A stretch of 54,185 nucleotides of DNA from Leisingera sp. JC1 (GTDB lineage Bacteria > Pseudomonadota > Alphaproteobacteria > Rhodobacterales > Rhodobacteraceae), in assembly GCF_001679925.1 (NCBI RefSeq), contig NZ_LYUZ01000089.1:1-54185 (forward strand), read 5' to 3'. The notes below the pieces were generated by a model, which saw only the letters and a list, made by a program, of their open reading frames with translations, was not told the origin of the DNA and searched no databases. The position numbers were made by a program, and so were the translations under genes. Shown here piece after piece: positions 34,098 to 42,308 of the stretch (position 1 is its first letter; every line of letters begins with the position of its first letter).

Positions 34098-35639
34098 ATG
34101 AACGCCGGCACCCATATCACCCAGCGCGGAAAGTCACGCCGGGGGCGGCTGACCCGGCACAACGCACCACAGGCGGCACCGGTGTACAGGCGCCGTCAGA
34201 TCCCAGCCTACGATCTGCTGGATGAGACCGCACTCCGGCGCATCGAAGCTCAGTCGGACTGGATCCTGGAGCATATCGGCGTCGAATTCCGCGGTGATGA
34301 CACGGCACTTGCGCTGTTTGCCGCAGCCGGAGCGCGCGTCGACGGTGTCCGGGTCCGCTTCGAACAAGGCCATGTGCGCCAGCTTTGCAAAACCGCTCCC
34401 GCCGAATTCCAGCTGCATGGCCGTGATTCCGCCCGCACGGTGGCCTTGGGTGGGGACAACCTGGTGCTGATGCCCGGCTACGGCTCGCCCTTTGTCACCG
34501 ACCTGGAGCAAGGCCGCCGCTATGCCACGCTGGAGGATTTCGAAAACTTCGCGAAGCTTTCGCATATGTCGCCCGTCCTGCACCATACCGGCGGTACTGT
34601 CGTCGAGCCGACCGATGTGCCGGTGAACAAGCGGCATCTGGACATGATGCTGGCCCATCTCACCCTGTCGGACAAACCCTTCATGGGCGGTGTGACATCC
34701 GCGCAGGGCGCACAAGACAGTATAAAAATGGCCCGGCTGGCCTTCGGTCCGGAATTCCTGGACCGAAACGCGGTGATGCAGGCCAATATCAACGTTAATT
34801 CGCCGCTGATCTTTGACGGGGTGATGTCCGCCTCCCTGTGTATCTATGCGGCGGCCAACCAATGCGTCTGCATCTCGCCTGCCATCTTTGCTGGCGCCAT
34901 GGGTCCCCTCTCACCGGCGGCGGTTGCCGCCCAGACACTGGCCGAGGCGATGGTGGGCATCGCCCTTAGCCAGCTGGTGCGCCCCGGCTGCCCGGTGGTT
35001 TTCGGCAGCTTTCATTCCTCGATGAACCTGCGCACCGGCGCGCTGACGTTTGGTTCGCCCGAGGCGAACCTGACCACCATGGCGCTGAGCCAGCTTGGCC
35101 GCAGGCTGGGGGTGCCGGTGCGATCCGGCGGCGGTCAAGTCACAGCTTCCAATGCCGCCGACGGCCAGGCGATGCAGGACAGCGCCGGTGCGATGTGGGC
35201 AACCCTTCTGTCCGGCGGCCATCAGGTCTGGCACGCGGCTGGCTGGCTCGAAGGCGGGCTGGTGATGTCCTACGAAAAGTTCGTGATGGACCTCGACCAT
35301 TGCGGCGCGATGCTGAGGATGCTGCAGGGGTTTGGCACGGACGACGAGGCCTTTGGCCGCGATGCCTACGCCGAGGCAGGTCCGGGTGAAAACTTCCTGT
35401 CTACCAGCCACACCCTGCGCCACTACACAACCGCCAATTTTGAACCGCAGGTGCCCGAAGGCGGCCCCTTTGAAACCTGGGACGAGAACGGCCGCCTGAC
35501 CGCTGATCAGCGGGCCGCAGCCCGATGGCGGCAGATGCTGAAGGAATATCAGCCGCCGGAAATGAACGGCAGCACCCGCACTGCCCTGAATGACTTCGTG
35601 GCGGAGCGCAAAGCCGCCATGCCCGACGAATGGTATTGA
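34098..35639 (+). CDS. trimethylamine methyltransferase family protein (non-pyrrolysine MttB, COG5598)
   Basis: 513 residues from the ATG at 34098; a TTG 9 bases upstream is possible. Typical segments are DWILEHIGVEFRGD, LVLMPGYGSPFVTDLE, FENFAKLSHMSPVLHHTGG and ALTFGSPEANLTTMALSQLG. The frame is open with no internal amber, so it is not a pyrrolysine enzyme. Non-pyrrolysine members demethylate betaines (glycine betaine, proline betaine, carnitine) using a corrinoid protein in anaerobes. No corrinoid protein gene is seen here, so the methyl acceptor in this presumably aerobic host is open. A six-TM ABC gene, now broken, begins 16 bases downstream. Confidence 0.92.
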   Translation: MNAGTHITQRGKSRRGRLTRHNAPQAAPVYRRRQIPAYDLLDETALRRIEAQSDWILEHIGVEFRGDDTALALFAAAGARVDGVRVRFEQGHVRQLCKTAPAEFQLHGRDSARTVALGGDNLVLMPGYGSPFVTDLEQGRRYATLEDFENFAKLSHMSPVLHHTGGTVVEPTDVPVNKRHLDMMLAHLTLSDKPFMGGVTSAQGAQDSIKMARLAFGPEFLDRNAVMQANINVNSPLIFDGVMSASLCIYAAANQCVCISPAIFAGAMGPLSPAAVAAQTLAEAMVGIALSQLVRPGCPVVFGSFHSSMNLRTGALTFGSPEANLTTMALSQLGRRLGVPVRSGGGQVTASNAADGQAMQDSAGAMWATLLSGGHQVWHAAGWLEGGLVMSYEKFVMDLDHCGAMLRMLQGFGTDDEAFGRDAYAEAGPGENFLSTSHTLRHYTTANFEPQVPEGGPFETWDENGRLTADQRAAARWRQMLKEYQPPEMNGSTRTALNDFVAERKAAMPDEWY

Positions 35640-35655
35640 GAAAGGACCCTGAAAC

Positions 35656-35959
35656 ATGACCGAAGAATTGAGCCGCACCTCGGCGCTTGCCTCCCGCCAC
35701 ATTGCCCTGGGATTAGGGCTTGGCCGAAGTGATGATGTTCGCACTGATCCCCTTGCTGATCGGGAAGGCCATCGACGGGCTGCTGGCCGCAAATTTCGAA
35801 GCGTTCATTCAACTTGGTGCGGTGCTGAGCGGGCTTGTCCTCCTTGGCACCCTGCGCCGGGTGTACGACACCCGCGCCTATGGCCTGATGCGAGTCGAAC
35901 TCGGCAAAGAGCTTGCAAAGAGATCGGGAGGCACGCCTGTCACGCGGCTTCTGAAGTAA
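35656..35959 (+). pseudogene. N-terminal fragment of a six-TM ABC transporter protein, frameshifted and truncated
   Basis: AGAAAGGA and an ATG follow the mttB stop by 16 bases. The reading begins RTSALASRHIALGLGLG and needs a one-base shift near 35714-35722 to continue as EVMMFALIPLLIGKAIDGLL, then LRRVYDTRAYGLMRVELGKE, ending TPVTRLLK and a stop. These are the first membrane helices of ABC six-TM proteins. The missing remainder of such a protein is found on the other strand at 37803-38360. The 298 bases between this fragment and the reductase gene hold no gene I can identify. Confidence 0.8.
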
Positions 35960-36257
35960 GTGCCGTGGTTTGCTGGGACCCGCCGGTATGGCGAGGTGAG
36001 ATGATGTTGAAAGGTCCGTTTTCGGCTTGGAAGTTTGCTGTAGCATGGTTGCCATGGGCTCTATCCCGCCAATGTCCGAGATCGCGCGAAGGGCAGGTTT
36101 GTCCAGCACTGCCATCACAATTTACCTGCGGTGCTGCACGATGCACCAAGGACCTCTGTAGCGGGCTGCACCGTGGCATCGGAATAGCGCCAGAGGTCGG
36201 CTATGGGCCGTCCATGGCCGCGCACGCCATCAGGATTGGGTCCCCTCATTGGGCACG

Positions 36258-37319
36258 TTAGCTTGGAAACTCAATCTGCAGTTCGGGCGTGTCGGCGACA
36301 CTTTGGCAGGTGAGAATGTCTCCTTGCTTAATGTCTCTTTCGGTAAGCGCCATTTGCGTTCGCATGCGAACCTTGCCTTTCACAAGCCGCGCCTTGCAGG
36401 CACCGCAGACACCGGACTGGCAGCTGTAGGGCGGTTTCAGCCCGAATGCGAGTGCCGCCTCCAACAGTGTCTGATCTTCGGCCATCCCAATGCTCTGGCG
36501 GCTGCCGTTCAGGGTGAGCGAGGCTGTGGCGTCAATGCCTTTGATTGCGGTGCCAGTATCCATTTCACCACAGCCGAAGCTCTCCAGGTGAATGCGGCTT
36601 GCAGGCACATCCAGTGCCATCAAGGTGCCGCGCACACTTTTGTTCATCGCGCCCGGGCCGCAGATCCAGTATCTTACGTCCTGTGCCACCGGCCGGGTTT
36701 CCGCGAAGGCTGCACTGATGGCCTCAGCACCGATACGGCCACTGCGCCAGGGGGCAAACCAGCTCCACATCGACGGCGACGAGAGCATGTAACGCAGGGT
36801 GAATCGATCCGGGTGTTCGTCGACGAGTGCGTCCAATTCCTCGCGAAAAAGGATGGTGTCAGCAGTTTTGTTGCCGAAAATCAGGTGGATAACTGAATGC
36901 GGTTCATGCACCAGGAGTTCTTTGATCATTGCGAACAGGGGGGTAATTCCGCTGCCGCCTCCAAAGAAATAGTGGGTGCGGCGCGCCATCGGATCGGGCT
37001 GGAGAAAAAACTGCCCTAGTGGCGGCATCGCTTCCAGGGTTTGGCCGGCCTTTAGGTCGTCTGCGATATGGTTTGAAACCACACCGTCTTTGAGCCGCTT
37101 GACCGTGATGCGCAGGGGAGCACCGGGCGGGTTGGAGATTATGTAACAGCGACGGTGTTCTTTGCCGTCGATCTTAAACCGCAAGGGTAAATGCTGCCCG
37201 GCTCCCCAGCTAAAGGTTTCGTTCAGCTCCGGCGGCACGGCAAAGGTAACGCTGGCGGCTTTGCTGCCAATCTCCTGGCGGATGCCTGCAATGGTAAGGG
37301 TATGAAATCGGGTATTCAT
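36258..37319 (-). CDS. ferredoxin-type oxidoreductase (PaaE/GbcB-like) with FAD, NAD(P) and 2Fe-2S domains
   Basis: 353 residues. FAD-binding barrel (HRRCYIISNPPGAPLRI), NAD-binding domain (THYFFGGGSGITPLFAMI) and a C-terminal plant-type 2Fe-2S domain (PYSCQSGVCGACKARL with the last cysteine in ILTCQS) are in class IB reductase order. Such proteins feed electrons from NAD(P)H to Rieske or di-iron oxygenases. No oxygenase is visible nearby. The start at 37319 has GAGG 5 bases upstream and follows the small exported protein by 7 bases. By position it probably belonged to the mttB operon before a rearrangement. Confidence 0.93.
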   Translation of the reverse strand: MNTRFHTLTIAGIRQEIGSKAASVTFAVPPELNETFSWGAGQHLPLRFKIDGKEHRRCYIISNPPGAPLRITVKRLKDGVVSNHIADDLKAGQTLEAMPPLGQFFLQPDPMARRTHYFFGGGSGITPLFAMIKELLVHEPHSVIHLIFGNKTADTILFREELDALVDEHPDRFTLRYMLSSPSMWSWFAPWRSGRIGAEAISAAFAETRPVAQDVRYWICGPGAMNKSVRGTLMALDVPASRIHLESFGCGEMDTGTAIKGIDATASLTLNGSRQSIGMAEDQTLLEAALAFGLKPPYSCQSGVCGACKARLVKGKVRMRTQMALTERDIKQGDILTCQSVADTPELQIEFPS

Positions 37320-37326
37320 TGCGGCC

Positions 37327-37806
37327 TCAGCGGTAGTCATACTTGGAAGTCAGCGACCGTATCAGATGTCGCCCAGCAAGAGTGGTGATGTCGAAGCGGT
37401 CGGTCTGGGTCATGACCCCATCAAATGTACCCCAGACATAGTTGACCTGTGTCCGGGCGGTAATGACACTTGCGTTGCCTTCTGCGGTAACTTCCAGCAC
37501 CGCTTCGGAGCGGCCGGTTTCCTTATAGCCATGCATGGCCTCCATGAGCCTGGGGTCCTCGGTCCAGTCGGGCTGTACTTCCCATTCGGACAATGAATAG
37601 CTGAATTTCCAGGCTGGCGCGCCCGCGCCCATCTGAACGAAAACGCTATGGGTGGCTTCCGGGTGCCAATCCTGCAAGTGCGCGGCAGGCACCGAGATTG
37701 CAGAATATTGGCGTTTGACTAGGTTTTCAGGTGTGTCCCTAGGGGCTGCAATTGCCAGCCCGGCAGAAAGAAAAGTTCCGATTGCGGTAGCAGTGACGCT
37801 TTTCAT
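37327..37806 (-). CDS. small exported protein of unknown function
   Basis: 159 residues with a cleavable-looking signal peptide (MKSVTATAIGTFLSAGLAIA, then APRD). The mature part (LVKRQYSAISVPAAHLQDWH, TGRSEAVLEVTAEGNASVIT, TQVNYVWGTFDGVMTQTDRF) has the strand-rich look of small NTF2/SnoaL-like proteins, which I cannot confirm. Its start codon overlaps the stop of the broken ABC gene fragment upstream (ATGA) and the reductase follows 7 bases later, so it is the middle gene of that operon. Periplasmic location is inferred from the signal. Confidence 0.78.
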   Translation of the reverse strand: MKSVTATAIGTFLSAGLAIAAPRDTPENLVKRQYSAISVPAAHLQDWHPEATHSVFVQMGAGAPAWKFSYSLSEWEVQPDWTEDPRLMEAMHGYKETGRSEAVLEVTAEGNASVITARTQVNYVWGTFDGVMTQTDRFDITTLAGRHLIRSLTSKYDYR

Positions 37807-38360
37807 TCAGCGGCCTCCATTTTGTTGATGCGTGCAGTGATTTCGGACAGGCGCGAAAGCGTTTGCAGGGTCATCGGCAGGATCAGAGCGCTTTCAAAGA
37901 AGTCCCAGCTGTAGGTGACGATAGAAAACACGCCGCCGGCAGAGACTCCCAGCGATTGGGTCGCAAACCAAAGGTTGAACATCTCCATGCCGAGGAGGGC
38001 GGCGAGGATCATTCCGTAGATCAGGCCCTCGGTGTCAGAGATGCGGATTTCTGATTTCCTTAATGAAAGAAGATGCGCCCCCAGCCGCGGGGGCGATCGG
38101 GTTTCCAGCACGCCAACCTGCTGCTCAGCCCGCGCGTTGAGAGCTGCATTCAGGCGGAAAAACTTTTTGTGCGCCAGTGTATTAGTCAGCATGGTTGCTG
38201 CCAGCGCCGCCTAAGCAGCCAATGCCAGCACTGGGTGGAACCCTGCCAGAATGACAATTGCGGCAAAGACCCGGATAACCGCCGTCATGCTCTGAGGAAC
38301 CTCGGATTCCAAGAAATCCACAAGCTCGCGCCCCATGCCAAGTCGCGCGTTAACGGGGCC
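37803..38360 (-). pseudogene. C-terminal fragment of the six-TM ABC transporter protein, with internal amber stop
   Basis: One frame runs from 38360 to 37803, interrupted only by TAG at 38211-38213. It reads GPVNARLGMGRELVDFLESE, MTAVIRVFAAIVILAGFHPV, stop, then FFRLNAALNARAEQQVGVLE, RISDTEGLIYGMILAALLG and YSWDFFESALILPMTLQTL. This is the middle and end of the same kind of ABC six-TM protein whose start lies at 35656-35959 on the other strand. An IS3 remnant begins 15 bases beyond 38360. A short product could start at 38192, but it would lack half the fold. Confidence 0.8.
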
Positions 38361-38374
38361 AAAGCACGCTACTG

Positions 38375-38505
38375 TTTGCCGCTAATACACGACCAACCTG
38401 CCTAAGGTTCATGACAATTTCTTCGGGTTTGTGCTGCTTCGTTCCCATTCAGATCCTCCGTTTTCCCAAACAAAACGGCAAACCACTTCACTGGGAGAGG
38501 ATCAG
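38375..38505 (-). mobile_element. decayed 5' end of an IS3-family element at the broken ABC gene
   Basis: On the minus strand a leader of about 55 bases is followed by ATG at 38448 and MGTKQHKPEEIVMNLRQVG, the start of an IS3-family OrfA, then unrelated sequence. Leader and coding start match the remnant at 19565-19688. It abuts the truncated ABC fragment and is the likely cause or scar of that rearrangement. Confidence 0.65.
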
Positions 38506-38826
38506 AGGAAGCACTGCAAGTCCAAGATCCTCACAATGCACCGTTATATCGCCCGCCGGTCCCGGAAACCGTCATCCCGATGAAACGCAGGCCTATCATG
38601 CACTAAAACCCGCTTGGACCAGTCAGATGATGCTGCTCACAGGCAGTGCTTCGCCCGCTGAAACAGTGCGGACTTCCTAGACACTGAATTTCAGCTCGCT
38701 TTCGTATTCGGTGATTGGGTCGTCCAGTGCTGGCACATCTTTCGCGACTGGGCACCAATATTGCGCCTGGGAACCTCTCTATTGCTGCCCCTTTGCAAAA
38801 GATGGCGGCCCGCCCGTGCTGTCTGT
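38506..38826. other. gap with no intact gene, possible C-terminal gene scrap
   Basis: Nothing intact. On the minus strand near 38690-38770 a frame reads QYWCPVAKDVPALDDPITEY and ends ESELKFSV before a stop. It looks like a natural protein end but has no start and cannot be assigned. Confidence 0.4.
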
Positions 38827-39468
38827 TCAGAAGTAACCGGGAAAGAATGCGCAGGCGGTGGTCCGGCAGATTTCTATCGCATTCTCCCTGCTGAATTCGT
38901 CAGGGTGGGCGTGGAAGTCGGTCCACAACCCTTCCAACAGAGACATGATAGCCATCGCGACTGTCTCGGGATCGCCATGGGTTCCGCAGGCTTGGCACAG
39001 CACATGGCAGCAGTTGCGCACATGGTCATGCAGATCGGTTCCTCGGGTTTCGATATAGCCGGTTCCAAGCGCCTGCAATTCAGGTTCCGCGCGGAAAGCA
39101 AAGGTCAGCCGGGCGCTGCGCTTATTCAGCACAGCTTCTGAGAAATCGGTTTCAAACAGCGCTTGCAGACGGGCTGCAGCATGTTCCGGTGTGCTTACCT
39201 CTTCCGGGGCCTGGCTGGTGAAGTTCTGCCAGGCTGCATTGTACTCGCGCGTCATGTGTACCGCGAGTTCGCGAATCAGATTGTCCTTAGACTGAAAATG
39301 CAGGTTGATCATGCCGCGCGAGAGGCCTGATTCCTCCTGGATGCGGCTGATCGTGGCGCCGCTCACGCCGTGCCGAAGGATTACGCTGGCAGTGGCGTCC
39401 AGCAGAACCTCCCGGTGCAGGTCCTTGTCCACCTTCCGCTTTTTCTTGGCTTCTTCGGCACTTGCCAT
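38827..39468 (-). CDS. TetR-family regulator (BetI-like C-terminal domain)
   Basis: 213 residues from the ATG at 39468, preceded by AGGGG. After a lysine-rich N-terminus (EEAKKKRKVDKDLHREVLL) comes the helix-turn-helix GATISRIQEESGLSRGMINL, then HFQSKDNLIRELAVHMTREY. The C-terminal all-helical domain resembles TetR_C_6/BetI proteins. It faces the aminotransferase-potFGHI locus, and two TGAACG-type palindromes lie between the two starts, so it probably represses that locus and itself. The inducer may be a polyamine or its aldehyde product (inference). Confidence 0.92.
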   Translation of the reverse strand: MASAEEAKKKRKVDKDLHREVLLDATASVILRHGVSGATISRIQEESGLSRGMINLHFQSKDNLIRELAVHMTREYNAAWQNFTSQAPEEVSTPEHAAARLQALFETDFSEAVLNKRSARLTFAFRAEPELQALGTGYIETRGTDLHDHVRNCCHVLCQACGTHGDPETVAMAIMSLLEGLWTDFHAHPDEFSRENAIEICRTTACAFFPGYF

Positions 39469-39550
39469 TTGCCCGCCCCTCTTTTTCTTGTCACCGGCCC
39501 GCTGCCTTTCCGGCACCATGCCCGGGATTACAAGAAATTTCCATCGACAA

Positions 39551-39593
39551 TGAACGATCATTCACTTAAGCATTATGTATGAACGTTCATTCA
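39551..39593. promoter_or_regulatory. two TetR-type operator palindromes
   Basis: TGAACGATCATTCA (39551-39564) and TGAACGTTCATTCA (39580-39593) share the TGAAYG...CRTTCA symmetry of TetR-family operators. Their centres are 29 bases apart. They fill the space just before the aminotransferase start at 39625, so binding should block its promoter, and probably that of the divergent tetR. Confidence 0.8.
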
Positions 39594-39624
39594 TGAAAGC
39601 AACAACTCCGGACAGAGGGCCGAG

Positions 39625-41037
39625 ATGACCAAACTTGGAAACGACTTCGAAAACTTCAAAACCTGGGACAAGGAGAACTACTTCCATCCGTGGGAAGGGC
39701 TGGAAGTCCAGGGTGCCGGAAAAGCCGACAGGACGTTCAGCGAATACGCCGAAGGCATCTATGTCTACGACGAGCACGGCAACAAGGTGATCGACGGCCC
39801 CGGCGGCATGTGGTGCATGCAATTGGGCTACGGCAACACGGAAATCGCCGATGCGATGGCGGCGCAGGCCCGCAAGATGGCCTATTGCTCCCCCTTCTCC
39901 GAGGCCACGTCGGTGAGCGCGGAGTTCGCTCATGCCATCGCCAAACGCGCGCCAGGCGACCTCAACCGGGTCTATTTCACCACCGGCGGCTCCACCGCGG
40001 TGGACACCGCCATCCGCTTTGTCCACTTCCGCAACAACCTGCTGGGCAAGCCCGCAAAGAAGCGCATCATCACCCGGGCGCACGCCTATCACGGCGGCAC
40101 CTATCTGACCGCTTCGCTCAGCGGCAAGCCAAGCGAGCGGCAGTGGTTCGACACCGACCAGGTCATTCCCCATTTCCTGCCGGACGTGAACGCCTTCCGC
40201 CGCCCTGCCGGCATGAGCATCGAAACCTTCCTGGATGAAAAGGTGGCGGATCTGGAAAACGCCATCCTGGAGCTGGGCGCGGACAATGTCGCCGCCTTCA
40301 TTGCAGAGCCGGTGCTGGGCTCCGGCGGCGTGATCGTGCCGCCCGCTGGCTACCACAGCCGCTGTCTGGAGATCTGCCGCAAATATGACGTGCTCTATAT
40401 CTCCGACGAGGTCGTCACCGGCTTCGGCCGCCTCGGCCACTGGTTCGCCTCCGAGGAACTGTTCGGCATCACCCCCGACATCATCACCTGCGCCAAGGGT
40501 CTGACCTCGGGCTATGCGCCGATGGGGGCCGCGATCTTCTCCGACCGGCTGTTTCAGGACATAGAGGGCGACATCTCCAAGGACGTCTATTTCACCAGCG
40601 GCTACACCTATTCCGGCCATCCGGTCTGCGCCGCCGCAGGCCTCAAGAACATCGAGATCTTCGAGCGCGAGGGCATTCTGGAACATGTCCGCAAGGTGAC
40701 CCCGCATTTCCAGAGGCGCCTGCAGCAGATGCTGGAGCTTCCGCTGATCGCGGATGTGCGCGGCATGGGGCTGGTGGGCTGCATCGAATGCTCGCTGACC
40801 CGCGACGGCAAGGCCAGCGCCGAGATTGACGCCACCATCGGCGCCGTGATCGACGCCCGCTGCCAGGAGCTGGGCCTGATGGTCCGCCCCTACGGCAACA
40901 TGGCGATCTTCTCGCCGCCGCTGGTGATCACCGAAGCGCAGATCGACGACATGTTCGACATTCTGACCGAAGGCGTCCAGCGCGCAACCCGGGAACTGCT
41001 GGGCCAGGGCCTCGAACTGGAAGCGGTGCGGGCTTGA
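39625..41037 (+). CDS. class III aminotransferase, putrescine/polyamine-pyruvate type
   Basis: 470 residues. PLP fold type I, omega-aminotransferase class: the Schiff-base lysine is in ITCAKGLTSGYAPMG, the cofactor aspartate in VLYISDEVVTGFGRLG, and the phosphate site in YFTTGGSTAVDTAIRF. SpuC-type enzymes move the terminal amino group of putrescine or cadaverine to pyruvate, producing an aminoaldehyde. It heads the polyamine transport operon and is followed after 53 bases by potF. With the aldehyde dehydrogenase downstream it would give 4-aminobutyrate from putrescine. Exact amine not determined. Confidence 0.9.
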   Translation: MTKLGNDFENFKTWDKENYFHPWEGLEVQGAGKADRTFSEYAEGIYVYDEHGNKVIDGPGGMWCMQLGYGNTEIADAMAAQARKMAYCSPFSEATSVSAEFAHAIAKRAPGDLNRVYFTTGGSTAVDTAIRFVHFRNNLLGKPAKKRIITRAHAYHGGTYLTASLSGKPSERQWFDTDQVIPHFLPDVNAFRRPAGMSIETFLDEKVADLENAILELGADNVAAFIAEPVLGSGGVIVPPAGYHSRCLEICRKYDVLYISDEVVTGFGRLGHWFASEELFGITPDIITCAKGLTSGYAPMGAAIFSDRLFQDIEGDISKDVYFTSGYTYSGHPVCAAAGLKNIEIFEREGILEHVRKVTPHFQRRLQQMLELPLIADVRGMGLVGCIECSLTRDGKASAEIDATIGAVIDARCQELGLMVRPYGNMAIFSPPLVITEAQIDDMFDILTEGVQRATRELLGQGLELEAVRA

Positions 41038-41090
41038 GGCCCGCATCCCCGAAAAGAACCAGAAACAGAACCCCAACACGGGAGGGAACC

Positions 41091-42182
41091 ATGAAAACCA
41101 AGCTGACAACCAGCCTGCTGGCCGGAGCGGCCGCCATCTGGGGCGCCGCCGCGGCGGCAGAGGGCGAACTGGTGATCTACAACTGGAGCGACTACCTGGA
41201 TCCGGCGATCATCGAAGCCTTTGAAGCGGAAACCGGCATCGACGTCACCTATGACACCTATGATTCCAACGCGATGCTGGAAACCAAAGTGCTGGCGGGC
41301 AGCTCCGGCTACGACATCATCGTCCCCTCCTCCACCGGCACCGCGCGCCTGATCTCGGCCGGAGTGCTGCAGAAGATCGACAAGTCCAAGATCCCCAACC
41401 TGCAGCACGTCTGGCCCAAGATCGCCGGGCTGATCGAGACCTTCGATCCCGGCAACGAATACCTGGTGCCCTACAACTGGTGGACCTTCGGCATCGCCTA
41501 CAACACCGGCAAACTGGCTGAGCGGCTGGGCGCAGATCACCCTAAATCCTGGGACCTGCTGTTTGATCCGGAAATTTCCGCCAAGCTGGCTGATTGCAGC
41601 GTGATGATCGTGGACTCGCCCATGGATGTGATCGGCGCCGCGCTGATCGACATGGGCCAGGACCCCAACACCAGCGACAAGGACCAGATCACCGCCGCCG
41701 GGGCGCATATCGGCGCGGTCCGGGACAATATCGCCCAGATTTCCACTGATGCCATGATCGGTGCCCTGTCCGACGGCGATGCCTGCCTCGGACTGACCTG
41801 GAGCGGCGATGCCTACTGGGCGGCAGACGGCGCCAAGGAGGCCGGCAATGGCGTCGATCTGGAATACATCATCCCGGAGGAGGGCACCCTGCTGGACTTT
41901 GACGGCCTGGCCATCCTGGCCGATGCCAAGAACGTGGATGAGGCCCATGCCTTCCTGAACTACCTGATGCAGCCCTCGGTCTCGGCGCAGAATGCCAACT
42001 TCATCCGCTACGGCAGCGCCAATCTCACCGCTCAGGCGGAAATCGACCCGGAGCTGACCAGCAACCCCGCCGTCTATCCGACCGAGGCGACGATGGAGAT
42101 GCTGACCACCCCGGTGCTGCAGGACCGCAAGACAGAGCGTCTTTACACCCGCACCTGGTCCAAGGTCCGCACCGGCCAGTAA
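41091..42182 (+). CDS. potF: polyamine-binding periplasmic protein PotF-like
   Basis: 363 residues with signal peptide (MKTKLTTSLLAGAAAIWGAA). The polyamine-binding signature ELVIYNWSDYLDPAIIEAFE, then GIDVTYDTYDSNAMLETKVL and YDIIVPSSTG, is plain; PYNWWTFGIAYNTG and LGLTWSGDAYWA carry likely aromatic and acidic ligand residues. GGAGGG precedes the start. It delivers putrescine or spermidine to PotGHI, encoded downstream. Two GC-rich hairpins separate it from potG and may keep its mRNA more abundant. Confidence 0.94.
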   Translation: MKTKLTTSLLAGAAAIWGAAAAAEGELVIYNWSDYLDPAIIEAFEAETGIDVTYDTYDSNAMLETKVLAGSSGYDIIVPSSTGTARLISAGVLQKIDKSKIPNLQHVWPKIAGLIETFDPGNEYLVPYNWWTFGIAYNTGKLAERLGADHPKSWDLLFDPEISAKLADCSVMIVDSPMDVIGAALIDMGQDPNTSDKDQITAAGAHIGAVRDNIAQISTDAMIGALSDGDACLGLTWSGDAYWAADGAKEAGNGVDLEYIIPEEGTLLDFDGLAILADAKNVDEAHAFLNYLMQPSVSAQNANFIRYGSANLTAQAEIDPELTSNPAVYPTEATMEMLTTPVLQDRKTERLYTRTWSKVRTGQ

Positions 42183-42187
42183 GCCCT

Positions 42188-42240
42188 GGCGCGGCTTCCG
42201 GGCCGCGCCATTCCAGCCCTGCCGCGGCCTGCGGGCCGCG
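42188..42240 (+). other. two intercistronic hairpins after potF
   Basis: GGCGCGGC (42188-42195) pairs with GCCGCGCC (42202-42209), and CGCGGCC with GGCCGCG (42222-42240). No T run follows, so these are probably mRNA-stabilising or partial attenuation elements in the 126-base gap before potG. Confidence 0.6.
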
Positions 42241-42308
42241 CATCAATTGCCCTGCCGCAGCGCCCGCTTACATCGCGGCAGGGACTTGCAACAGGGGAAC
42301 CTGCACCA

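Noticed and set aside
34098-35639. Pyrrolysine-containing trimethylamine methyltransferase
   Set aside because: No in-frame amber codon occurs in the gene and no pyl genes are visible; it belongs to the non-pyrrolysine branch.
37803-38192. Independent 129-residue membrane protein
   Set aside because: The homologous frame extends upstream to 38360 through a single amber stop and matches the middle of an ABC six-TM protein, so this is a gene fragment.
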